Assembly: GCA_934622035.1 (NCBI GenBank)
Contig: CAKTVG010000030.1
Location: 1 to 27,914 of the forward strand
DNA length: 27,914 nt
Direction: 5' to 3'
Source: an uncultured Oscillospiraceae bacterium
GTDB taxonomy: Bacteria > Bacillota > Clostridia > Oscillospirales > Oscillospiraceae
The translations under genes were made by a program, and so were the position numbers. Below, in pieces: positions 6,443 to 11,945 of the stretch (positions within the stretch are counted from its first letter, which is position 1; every line of letters starts with the position of its first letter). The notes beneath the pieces are model-generated. The model was not told the DNA's origin. It saw only the letters and a program-made list of their open reading frames with translations, and searched no databases.

Positions 6443-7102
6443 ATGAAAGTTTTAGAGTTATTTGCCGGGACACGGAGCATTGGCAAAGCGTTTGAAGCGC
6501 GTGGGCACGAAGTGTTTTCCATCGAATGGGACAAGCGGTTTGAAAACATCGACTTGTACGCAGATATTATGACTGTTACAGCCGCCGACATTATCCGGGA
6601 GTTTGGCAGACCGGACGTGATATGGGCCAGCCCGGATTGCACAACGTTTTCCATCGCGGCGATAAGCCACCACCGGCGCAAAAATGAAGAAACAGGGAAC
6701 CTTGACCCTGTAAGCGATTATGCGAAGTTCTGCGACAAGGTAGACCAGCACGTTCTTCGGTTGATCTTGGCGTTGTCACCCGTGTATTGGTTTATTGAGA
6801 ACCCGAGGGGAGGCATGCGGAAGATGACGTGGATGCAGGGCTTGCCGCGGTATACGGTCACGTACTGCCAGTACGGAGATACGCGAATGAAGCCGACGGA
6901 CATCTGGACAAATCACCCAGATCCTGGATTTAAGCCGCCATGTCACAACGGGGATTTGTGTCATGTGGCTGCGCCGAGAGGGGCAAAGACAGGGACGCAG
7001 GGGTTAAAGGGGAGTACGGAACGATCTATTATCCCCAAAGAATTGTGCGAACACATCGTGGACATTTGCGAAGGTGGCATGATGACGTGCAAGCTGTTAT
7101 AA
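6443..7102 (+). CDS. Compact DNA (cytosine-5) methyltransferase-like protein
   Basis: A 219-residue protein. Motif I is LELFAGTRSIGKAFEARGHEVFSIEWD (SAM binding). The motif IV region reads IWASPDCTTFS, where the usual PPCQ is replaced by PDCT but the Cys remains. Motif VI is WFIENPRGGMRK in place of the common ENV. A short target-recognition segment follows. It is far smaller than typical Dcm enzymes (about 320-450 residues), as in phage-specific C5-MTase relatives. The product would protect phage DNA from host restriction. Start at ATG 6443, one base after the previous stop; the ATG is followed by VLELFAG, the usual N-terminus of the family. Confidence 0.8.
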   Translation: MKVLELFAGTRSIGKAFEARGHEVFSIEWDKRFENIDLYADIMTVTAADIIREFGRPDVIWASPDCTTFSIAAISHHRRKNEETGNLDPVSDYAKFCDKVDQHVLRLILALSPVYWFIENPRGGMRKMTWMQGLPRYTVTYCQYGDTRMKPTDIWTNHPDPGFKPPCHNGDLCHVAAPRGAKTGTQGLKGSTERSIIPKELCEHIVDICEGGMMTCKLL

Positions 7103-7113
7103 GGAGGAATGAC

Positions 7114-7425
7114 ATGACAAGAGATGAGATCGTGACCGCGCTGCGGTGCCACTGTGATGCAATAGAAACCGGGGCGTGCCCAAAGGATAAGTGCCCTTCG
7201 TTTGAAAGACCGGCACGTTATAAATGCGCTGGTGTGGTTTGTGGGGAAGCCGCTAACCTGATCGAGAACCAGCAGCGGCACATCGAGGCACTGATGCAAG
7301 CCAACGACAGCCTGAAGGACGCCATTGCACGGCGGGATAAGCAGATAGAGGACATGAATCAGGGAATGGCACAGCTGGCAAAGGCTGTGGCGGTGAAGGA
7401 GGAACACGATGGATCGGTTGACTAA
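7114..7425 (+). CDS. Cys-rich coiled-coil phage protein, function unknown
   Basis: A 103-residue protein. Residues 1-45 hold Cys at RCHCDAIETGACPKDKC and CAGVVCGEA, then a coiled coil (LIENQQRHIEALMQANDSLK ... RRDKQIEDMNQGMAQLAKA). A perfect AAGGAGG lies 7 bases before ATG 7114. This layout, short Cys-rich head plus coiled coil, recurs in the next gene, suggesting related origin. No named family recognised. Confidence 0.75.
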   Translation: MTRDEIVTALRCHCDAIETGACPKDKCPSFERPARYKCAGVVCGEAANLIENQQRHIEALMQANDSLKDAIARRDKQIEDMNQGMAQLAKAVAVKEEHDGSVD

Positions 7426-7831
7426 GTACAGCAAGGAAACCACGCATGAAAACGGCGTATGTTGTACGCATTTTGGCGGCATGGAGTGTTTCGCGCGTAA
7501 CGGCGACTGCTCCCGCGGCTGCACATGGGAAGAAGCGGCGTGGAGGCGCCTTGCCGCCTACGAGGACACCGGCTACACACCGGAGGAGATTGCAAAGCTG
7601 CAAGGCGACCTGATCCAACGCAACGCGGAGCTACTGAAAACACGGGAAGAGCTCAAGGAGCATTACGACAGCATTTCGCAGTTGGATGGTGCCAATAGTA
7701 GTTTGATAACCGCAAACGAGAAACTGGCGGCAGACCGGAAGGCACTTATCAATGAGCTATGCCAATACTGCGGAAAGTACAAACAAGCACATGAGGGCGC
7801 CTGTGATGGGTGCAGATGGAGGGAAATGTGA
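7409..7831 (+). CDS. Cys-rich coiled-coil phage protein, function unknown
   Basis: A 140-residue protein. It has an N-terminal Cys-rich region (NGVCCTHFGGMECFARNGDCSRGCTWEEAAWRRLAAYEDTG), a central coiled coil (EEIAKLQGDLIQRNAELLKTREELKE ...), and a C-terminal Cys set (CQYCGKYKQAHEGACDGCRW). The phrase RLAAYEDTGYTPEEI is typical of many gut-phage accessory proteins, though its role is unknown. ATG 7409 follows AAGGAGG and overlaps the previous gene by 17 bases. Confidence 0.75.
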   Translation: MDRLTKYSKETTHENGVCCTHFGGMECFARNGDCSRGCTWEEAAWRRLAAYEDTGYTPEEIAKLQGDLIQRNAELLKTREELKEHYDSISQLDGANSSLITANEKLAADRKALINELCQYCGKYKQAHEGACDGCRWREM

Positions 7832-8187
7832 TGGATGCTGTGAAGTTTATCAAGGAGCACGGAAGAATGTGCAGAACATATTATGGGTGCGATGGATGCC
7901 TTGCCCGCAACAATGATGGCTCATGCAAATTTAGCACTATTGTGGGAGATGGAGCAGACGAGCAGATTGCACTGTTGGAGGAATGGTCTGCTGCACACCC
8001 GCCCAAGACACGGCAGAGCGTGTTTCTGGAGCAGTGGCCAGATACACAACTTGACAAAGAAGGTAATGTAATTATTTGCCCCATACAGCTATGCAAGGGC
8101 GAAGAGTTTAACAAGCTCATGGCTGCTTGTCGTGGAACAAACTGCTATAAATGCCGCCGTAAGTTCTGGGGGAAGGTGGTGGAGTAG
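7831..8187 (+). CDS. Conserved Cys-rich phage protein, function unknown
   Basis: A 118-residue protein. It begins DAVKFIKEHGRMCRTYYGCDGCLARN, has a central IALLEEWSAAHPPKTRQSVFLEQWPDT motif that I recognise as recurrent in Clostridia phages, and ends with CRGTNCYKCRRKFWG. The Cys pattern suggests metal binding. ATG 7831 overlaps the previous stop (TGATG), so it is translationally coupled. Function is not known. Confidence 0.8.
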   Translation: MDAVKFIKEHGRMCRTYYGCDGCLARNNDGSCKFSTIVGDGADEQIALLEEWSAAHPPKTRQSVFLEQWPDTQLDKEGNVIICPIQLCKGEEFNKLMAACRGTNCYKCRRKFWGKVVE

Positions 8188-8348
8188 TGGGCTGGTTATA
8201 TGCCTTGCTCGGCGTGTACTGTATTGCGCTGCTTATTACCGCCATATACACGATGTATAAGAAGCGGAGCTGCACTGTCTTTGCAGTTTTTGTCGCGGTT
8301 TACGTAGCGGCAATAATTGCCATTGTGGTATCAGAGATATGCGGATGA
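8187..8348 (+). CDS. Small two-helix membrane protein
   Basis: A 53-residue ORF from GTG 8187, overlapping the preceding TAG, to TGA 8346-8348. It has two hydrophobic segments (WLYALLGVYCIALLITAIY and VFAVFVAVYVAAIIAIVV) joined by a basic loop (MYKKRSC). It is therefore an integral membrane hairpin with both ends on the same side. Candidate roles include superinfection exclusion or an early host-membrane effector, but the sequence does not decide. Confidence 0.65.
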   Translation: MGWLYALLGVYCIALLITAIYTMYKKRSCTVFAVFVAVYVAAIIAIVVSEICG

Positions 8349-8360
8349 GGAGGTGGAGTG

Positions 8361-8492
8361 ATGGAAAATCTGTTGCAAAACATCGCCAGCGGGCTGTGGA
8401 TAGTACTGGGCGTGTACTGCTTCTTCGGACTGAAGCATTGGAACAAGAAGTTCAGTGACTTGTATGATGAGCTGAAAGAGGAGATGAAGTAA
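8361..8492 (+). CDS. Small one-helix membrane protein
   Basis: A 43-residue ORF from ATG 8361 (GGAGG 6-10 bases upstream) to TAA 8490-8492. It has one hydrophobic segment (ASGLWIVLGVYCFFGL) followed by a charged cytoplasmic-type tail (KHWNKKFSDLYDELKEEMK). It follows the two-helix protein by 12 bases and its stop overlaps the next start, so the three small ORFs are one translation unit. Function unknown. Confidence 0.6.
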   Translation: MENLLQNIASGLWIVLGVYCFFGLKHWNKKFSDLYDELKEEMK

Positions 8493-8665
8493 TGGGGGAG
8501 CACAAGCACAACCCCACGGCCGTCGCCGCGAAGAACGGCGAACTGCCGCCGAAGAAAAAGCCAACGGGCACGGCGGAGAGCAGGGAGTGGGTGTACGCAT
8601 GGCTGCGGGAGCACACGCCGCTGGGCATTATGGAACGTGAGATAAGGAGGAACTGCAATGGCTGA
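8492..8665 (+). CDS. Small basic protein, function unknown
   Basis: A 57-residue ORF from ATG 8492 (TAATG overlap) to TGA 8663-8665. The first half is low-complexity and basic (EHKHNPTAVAAKNGELPPKKKPTG); the second half could be a short helix pair (SREWVYAWLREHTPLGIMEREIRRN). It overlaps the next gene by eight bases. The internal AAGGAGG at 8644-8650 is the ribosome site of the next gene. No family recognised. Confidence 0.55.
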   Translation: MGEHKHNPTAVAAKNGELPPKKKPTGTAESREWVYAWLREHTPLGIMEREIRRNCNG

Positions 8666-8918
8666 ATACATTGACAGAGAAAAGGCGAAGAGTCTGTTGC
8701 ATATCGAATACGCATACGCCGCAGAACAACTTTTGGACGAGATCCCTGCCGATGATGTTGCCCCGGTGGTGCATGGACGGTGGGTACCTTTCCACAGCGA
8801 AGCTGCGGGCGATATTCAGTATTGCTCCGCCTGTGAGATAGGGTTCGATGCAAAGACGGATTATTGCCCCCACTGCGGCGCGAAGATGGACGGAGGTGAC
8901 AACAATGCGGCTAATTGA
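8658..8918 (+). CDS. Zinc-ribbon phage protein (IPADDV-PVVHGRW type)
   Basis: An 86-residue protein. It has an N-terminal helix (AEYIDREKAKSLLHIEY), the recurring motif IPADDVAPVVHGRWV, and a C-terminal zinc ribbon YCSAC ... YCPHCGAKM. Such proteins are very common in gut Firmicutes phages and prophages but remain uncharacterised. A strong AAGGAGG sits 7 bases before ATG 8658. Confidence 0.8.
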   Translation: MAEYIDREKAKSLLHIEYAYAAEQLLDEIPADDVAPVVHGRWVPFHSEAAGDIQYCSACEIGFDAKTDYCPHCGAKMDGGDNNAAN

Positions 8919-9174
8919 CGCTGACAAATTGGAGAGGCACGAATATTGGGGGAATGAACGGTGTTTTGACTATGTAGATGCAGATGACATAGACAATGCG
9001 CCGACTGAGGATGCGGTGCCGGTGGTGCGCTGCAAGGGCTGCAAGCACTACGACATGGGCGTATGTCTGAAGATCTACTCAGATGGAAACACACATCCGG
9101 AAGCATGGCAGAGCCGCAGACCGGAGGACTTCTGCTCCTACGGAGAGAGAAAGGACGACAAGCATGAACATTAA
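8905..9174 (+). CDS. Zinc-binding phage protein (DAVPVVRCKGCKHY type)
   Basis: An 89-residue protein related in design to the preceding gene. MRLIDADKLERHEYW leads into IDNAPTEDAVPVVRCKGCKHYD, followed by Cys at residues about 62 and 80 (VCLKIYSDG ... DFCSYGERK). The shared A/D-x-x-D-x-x-PVV element suggests the two are diverged versions of one module. ATG 8905 follows GGAGG and overlaps the previous stop by 14 bases. Function unknown. Confidence 0.8.
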   Translation: MRLIDADKLERHEYWGNERCFDYVDADDIDNAPTEDAVPVVRCKGCKHYDMGVCLKIYSDGNTHPEAWQSRRPEDFCSYGERKDDKHEH

Positions 9175-9511
9175 GGACAGCGGAGAGCGCACCACCTTCA
9201 GCACCGGGGCACAGCGGGATATGCATGGTGGGAAAGGCCGCATGGATCTTTTGCCGTGGGCTGCGATCATCGAGGTAAGCAAGCATTGCGAGGCCGGGGC
9301 GCTCAAGTATGGGGTGCATAACGTTGATAAAGGGATCCCCACCAGCAGCCTGATGGACAGCGCCATGCGCCACGCGGCGAAGTATCTGGACGGGCAGGAG
9401 GACGAGGATCATCTGCTGGCGGCTGCGTGGAATTTGCTTTGGGCAATCGAGATGCGGTGCAGAAAACCGGAGTGCGTGGATACGCCGTGGAGGGACAATG
9501 CAGAAGGGTGA
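9164..9511 (+). CDS. dATP/dGTP diphosphohydrolase N-terminal domain protein (DUF5664, MazZ-like)
   Basis: A 115-residue protein with the family pattern TFSTGAQRDMHGGKGRMDLLP, EAGALKYG, KGIPTSSLMDSAMRHAAKYLDG and EDEDHLLAAAWNLLWAIE. The E-x-x-x-D/EDEDH acidic residues coordinate Mg in this MazG-related all-alpha fold. Characterised relatives such as MazZ convert dATP or dGTP to dNMP in phages with 2-aminoadenine DNA; no PurZ or DatZ is in this window, so here it more likely adjusts nucleotide pools. The start at ATG 9164 is chosen because upstream sequence belongs to the overlapping previous gene. Confidence 0.85.
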   Translation: MNIKDSGERTTFSTGAQRDMHGGKGRMDLLPWAAIIEVSKHCEAGALKYGVHNVDKGIPTSSLMDSAMRHAAKYLDGQEDEDHLLAAAWNLLWAIEMRCRKPECVDTPWRDNAEG

Positions 9512-9689
9512 TGTGATCCGGGCGCGGTTTATGACGCTGCCGGACTTATTCCCCGGCAAGGGGTGCGAGGAAAAGAAATTCCCCATACGCAAAGGCACGG
9601 TGGTATATGTGCATCCGAAGGGGCGGTACATCGTGGCGGAGTGCGGCGGCGTGCGGGAGACGTTCTTTCCGGAGGAGGTGCTGACATGA
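9498..9689 (+). CDS. Small beta-rich protein, function unknown
   Basis: A 63-residue ORF from ATG 9498 to TGA 9687-9689. Its beta-barrel-like pattern (KGDVIRARFM, FPIRKGTVVYVHPKGRYIVAECGGVRETFFPEEVL) is like small SH3/KOW-type nucleic-acid-binding domains. It overlaps the dNTP-hydrolase gene at its 5' end and the XRE gene at its 3' end (ATGA), so it is clearly embedded in the operon. Family recognition is weak. Confidence 0.7.
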   Translation: MQKGDVIRARFMTLPDLFPGKGCEEKKFPIRKGTVVYVHPKGRYIVAECGGVRETFFPEEVLT

Positions 9690-9919
9690 GCGAATTCCCG
9701 GAACGGCTGAGAAAGCTGCGGGAGAAAAAGAGACTGAAGCGGTATGTGCTGTCGGAACGCTGTGGGCTGAATTCGGACGCCATACGCCGGTATGAGCTGG
9801 GCACGGCAAAGCCGACAATGGACGCGCTGAAGAGCATAGCGGATGAATTCGGCGTGTCGGTGGACTATCTGATGGGCAGGACGGACTATCCCTGCGTGGT
9901 AGATATTGCCGAAAAATAA
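9686..9919 (+). CDS. XRE-family helix-turn-helix regulator
   Basis: A 77-residue single-domain Cro/CI-type protein: FPERLRKLREKKRLKRYVLSERCGLNSDAIRRYELGTAKPTMDALKSIADEFGVSVDYLMG. Five helices and the closing VDYLMGRTD are typical. Start ATG 9686 overlaps the previous stop and follows GGAGGAGG. It is the last gene before the packaging block and lies directly upstream of an 18-bp palindrome, so it may control early-to-late timing. Lack of an oligomerisation or cleavage domain makes it Cro-like rather than CI-like. Confidence 0.85.
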   Translation: MSEFPERLRKLREKKRLKRYVLSERCGLNSDAIRRYELGTAKPTMDALKSIADEFGVSVDYLMGRTDYPCVVDIAEK

Positions 9920-9928
9920 TTTTGGAAA

Positions 9929-9946
9929 TTCCACTTAAAAGTGGAA
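9929..9946. promoter_or_regulatory. 18-bp palindrome, candidate operator
   Basis: TTCCACTT-AA-AAGTGGAA is a perfect 8+8 inverted repeat ten bases downstream of the XRE gene stop. A two-base centre is too tight for an RNA hairpin of full length and no T-run follows, so a dimeric repressor site fits better than a terminator. No convincing -35/-10 pair is visible around it. Confidence 0.45.
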
Positions 9947-9972
9947 AAATTGAAAAAACGCACTTTATCATG

Positions 9973-10015
9973 GGAGATGCAGGGGCAAACTCTGCATCTC
10001 CATTCTTTTTCTTTT
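9973..10015 (+). terminator. Rho-independent terminator of the early/accessory operon
   Basis: A perfect ten-pair stem, GGAGATGCAG (9973-9982) with CTGCATCTCC (9992-10001), encloses a nine-base loop and is followed by ATTCTTTTTCTTTT. It ends the early operon 54 bases after the XRE gene stop. Confidence 0.85.
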
Positions 10016-10033
10016 CCCCCTTCTTTTCCTGAT

Positions 10034-10055
10034 GGGCGGGGCTTCGGCTCCGCCC
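10034..10055 (+). other. GC-rich hairpin with UUCG tetraloop
   Basis: GGGCGGGGC-TTCG-GCTCCGCCC forms nine pairs (one G-U) closed by the extra-stable C(UUCG)G loop. No T-run follows; instead GGAGG and the tRNA-like gene begin 14 bases later. It may be a 5' processing or stabilising element of the tRNA transcript, or a transcriptional pause. Confidence 0.6.
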
Positions 10056-10069
10056 GGAGGAATCAATAT

Positions 10070-10151
10070 GCAGACGTAGCTCAGTTGGATAGAGCTGAGC
10101 AAGGCAAATGTCGGGTTCCGGCCGTTGGTTCGAGTCCAACCGTCTGCACCA
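10070..10151 (+). tRNA. tRNA-like gene with abnormal anticodon region, CCA encoded
   Basis: Acceptor arms GCAGACG (10070-10076) and CGTCTGC (10141-10147) pair fully and CCA is encoded at 10149-10151. The D arm (GCTC/GAGC with AGTTGGATA loop) and T arm (GTTGG-TTCGAGT-CCAAC) are canonical. The 28 bases between D and T arms (10096-10123) do not give a normal 5-bp anticodon stem. One fold with a longer D stem (GCTCAG/CTGAGC) puts the loop ATGTCGG with T at position 33 and anticodon GTC (Asp) on a stem with only three of five pairs. Another gives a variable-arm-like GTCGG-GTT-CCGGC stem. Decoding identity is unresolved. Confidence 0.6.
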
Positions 10152-10274
10152 TAGGCCGGGTAGCGCCCGGACAATGCTTAATGAATTCAGGTGAGGCGAA
10201 AGCCGGGTACAGACGTGCCAATGACAAAGGCCAGTGGTGGGAGGCCGGTGCGTCAGACAAAACGAGGTGATAGC
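10152..10274 (+). other. Structured non-coding leader between tRNA-like gene and terS
   Basis: No gene is supported here. Short hairpins are visible: CCGGG-tagcg-CCCGG (10156-10170), GGTAC-agac-GTGCC (10206-10219) and GGCC/GGCC (10229-10246). No clear -35/-10 promoter is seen. An in-frame ATG at 10221 could extend terS but has no ribosome site. The block could be a leader of the late operon. Confidence 0.4.
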
Positions 10275-10697
10275 ATGGCTGCGCGTCTGACAGACCGGCA
10301 GAAAAAGAAAATACTGGCGGACTATGTGCAGACGAACAACTATTGCGCCACAGCGAAAATCAACGGCGTGTCCGCAACGACAGTTAAAAACCTTGTGCGG
10401 GCGAATGCCGACATTGTGGAAAAGTGCGAGCAAAAAAAAGAAGAGAACACCGCTGATGTATTAGCGTACATGGATAAGCACAAAGACCTTGTGTGTTCGT
10501 TCATCGGCAAGGGGCTTGAAATGCTCAACGACCCGGAAAAGTTGGCGGCGGCAAATCTCAGCCAGATCACAACGGCGATGGGAACGCTGATCGACAAGTG
10601 GGCGATGATCGGCGGCAGCCCTGCCGACACGGTGAGGGAAGACGCGCTCAGCCAGAGCTTAAAGGAAATGGCAAAGGAGCTTGAGAGCGATGATTAG
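10275..10697 (+). CDS. terS: Terminase small subunit
   Basis: A 140-residue protein directly upstream of TerL. Residues 1-45 (LTDRQKKKILADYVQTNNYCATAKINGVSATTVKNLV) form the HTH that recognises the packaging site, followed by a helical oligomerisation core (CEQKKEENTADVLAYMDKHKDLVCSFIGKGLEML) and a C-terminal acidic segment that contacts TerL. TerS forms a ring that selects phage DNA for packaging. Start ATG 10275 follows GAGGTGAT; an upstream in-frame ATG at 10221 lacks a ribosome site. Confidence 0.85.
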   Translation: MAARLTDRQKKKILADYVQTNNYCATAKINGVSATTVKNLVRANADIVEKCEQKKEENTADVLAYMDKHKDLVCSFIGKGLEMLNDPEKLAAANLSQITTAMGTLIDKWAMIGGSPADTVREDALSQSLKEMAKELESDD

Positions 10698-11910
10698 CCC
10701 AAAGCAAGCAAAAATCCTTGCTTTTCCCTATTCTAAGTATGACGCGCTGATCTGTGACGGCGCTGTGCGTTCCGGCAAAACCTCTATCATGATGTGGGCG
10801 TTCGTCCGCTGGGCGATGGAAAATTTCAGCGGTCAGCGCTTCGGCGTGTGTGGCCGAACGGTGGATAGCTGCACCAAGAACATCATCGTTCCATTCACGG
10901 CGATGAGCCTTGTGAAGGAACACTATATCATCCGCTGGCGGCGCGGCGACAAGGTTATGGAAGTGCGGCGCGGAGCCGTGACAAATTACTTTGAGGTGTT
11001 CGGCGGTAAGGACGAGGCAAGCTATACGCTGATTCAAGGCCGCACGTTGGCGGGTGTGCTGCTGGACGAGGTGGTGCTGATGCCGCGCTCGTTCGTGGAA
11101 CAGGCCTTGACCCGCTGCTCGGTAGACGGGGCAAAGCTGTGGTTTTCCTGCAACCCGGGAAGTCCGCAGCACTGGTTTTATACAGAGTGGATACAGAGGA
11201 ATAAGGAGCGTAACGCGCTGTATCTGCATTTTGAAATGACGGATAACCCCGGCTTGTCTCAAAAGACACTGGAACGCTATCAGGCAATGTTTTCCGGCGT
11301 GTTCTACGCCCGATACATTCGCGGTTTGTGGGTGGTGGCAGAGGGGCTGATCTATCCCATGTTTGACGAGAGTTGCATTGTGGACGAGCTGCCGGAAAAG
11401 GGAGAATACTATGTGTCTTGCGACTACGGCACGCTTAACCCGTTTTCCGCAGGGCTGTGGCGCTGGGACGGCAAGACAGCCACACGCGTCCGCGAGTATT
11501 ACTATTCCGGGCGCGAGAACCAGAAGAACAAGACGGACGAGGAATACGCCGACGAAATTAAAAAGCTAATCGGCGAGGCGGACGTCAAAAGCATCATTGT
11601 CGACCCGTCTGCCGCCTCGTTTATCGAGGTTTTGCGGCGGCGTGGCTACATGGTGCGTAAGGCAAACAACGATGTGACAAACGGCATTATGACTACGGCG
11701 CGGTTTTTGCAAGACGGCATAATCAAGATACACCGAGATTGCAAAGACTGCATCCGCGAGTTTGGATTGTATCGGTGGGACGAAAAATCCGCCGATGACA
11801 GGCCGATCAAGGAAAATGACCACGCGATGGACGAAACACGGTATTTTGCTTATACGGTCCTGAAGAACAAGGCGTATCGGCGCGAGTATACACCACTTTG
11901 GAACAGATAG
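10690..11910 (+). CDS. terL: Terminase large subunit
   Basis: A 406-residue packaging motor. The Walker A-like motif GAVRSGKTS lies at residues 24-32, and Walker B is LAGVLLDEVV with catalytic D126-E127. The C-terminal RNase H-like nuclease has its acidic residues near D245 (CDYGTLNPF), D305 (IIVDPSAASF) and D381 (DHAMDETRYF). It pumps DNA into the prohead and cuts concatemers; sequence style is Terminase_3/SPP1-like, suggesting headful or pac-type packaging. AAGGAG is 9 bases before ATG 10690, which overlaps the terS stop. Confidence 0.95.
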   Translation: MISPKQAKILAFPYSKYDALICDGAVRSGKTSIMMWAFVRWAMENFSGQRFGVCGRTVDSCTKNIIVPFTAMSLVKEHYIIRWRRGDKVMEVRRGAVTNYFEVFGGKDEASYTLIQGRTLAGVLLDEVVLMPRSFVEQALTRCSVDGAKLWFSCNPGSPQHWFYTEWIQRNKERNALYLHFEMTDNPGLSQKTLERYQAMFSGVFYARYIRGLWVVAEGLIYPMFDESCIVDELPEKGEYYVSCDYGTLNPFSAGLWRWDGKTATRVREYYYSGRENQKNKTDEEYADEIKKLIGEADVKSIIVDPSAASFIEVLRRRGYMVRKANNDVTNGIMTTARFLQDGIIKIHRDCKDCIREFGLYRWDEKSADDRPIKENDHAMDETRYFAYTVLKNKAYRREYTPLWNR

Positions 11911-11945
11911 GACGGTGAGCGGCTATCAAAACATGTAACGACCTT

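Noticed and set aside
9164..9511. Evidence for a 2-aminoadenine (Z) genome
   Set aside because: Only the MazZ-like domain is present; PurZ and DatZ are not seen in the window, and the domain is common in ordinary phages.
8861..9934. Long minus-strand ORF opposite accessory genes
   Set aside because: Overlaps five supported forward genes and has Pro/Ser/Arg-rich shadow composition.
9920..9975. Promoter around the palindrome
   Set aside because: TTGGAA and TTGAAA boxes exist but no -10 element lies at a suitable spacing.
9941..10270. Plus-strand ORF of about 109 codons across the tRNA
   Set aside because: It runs through the terminator, UUCG hairpin and tRNA-like gene; the VAQLDRA-type peptide is a familiar artefact of translating tRNA genes.
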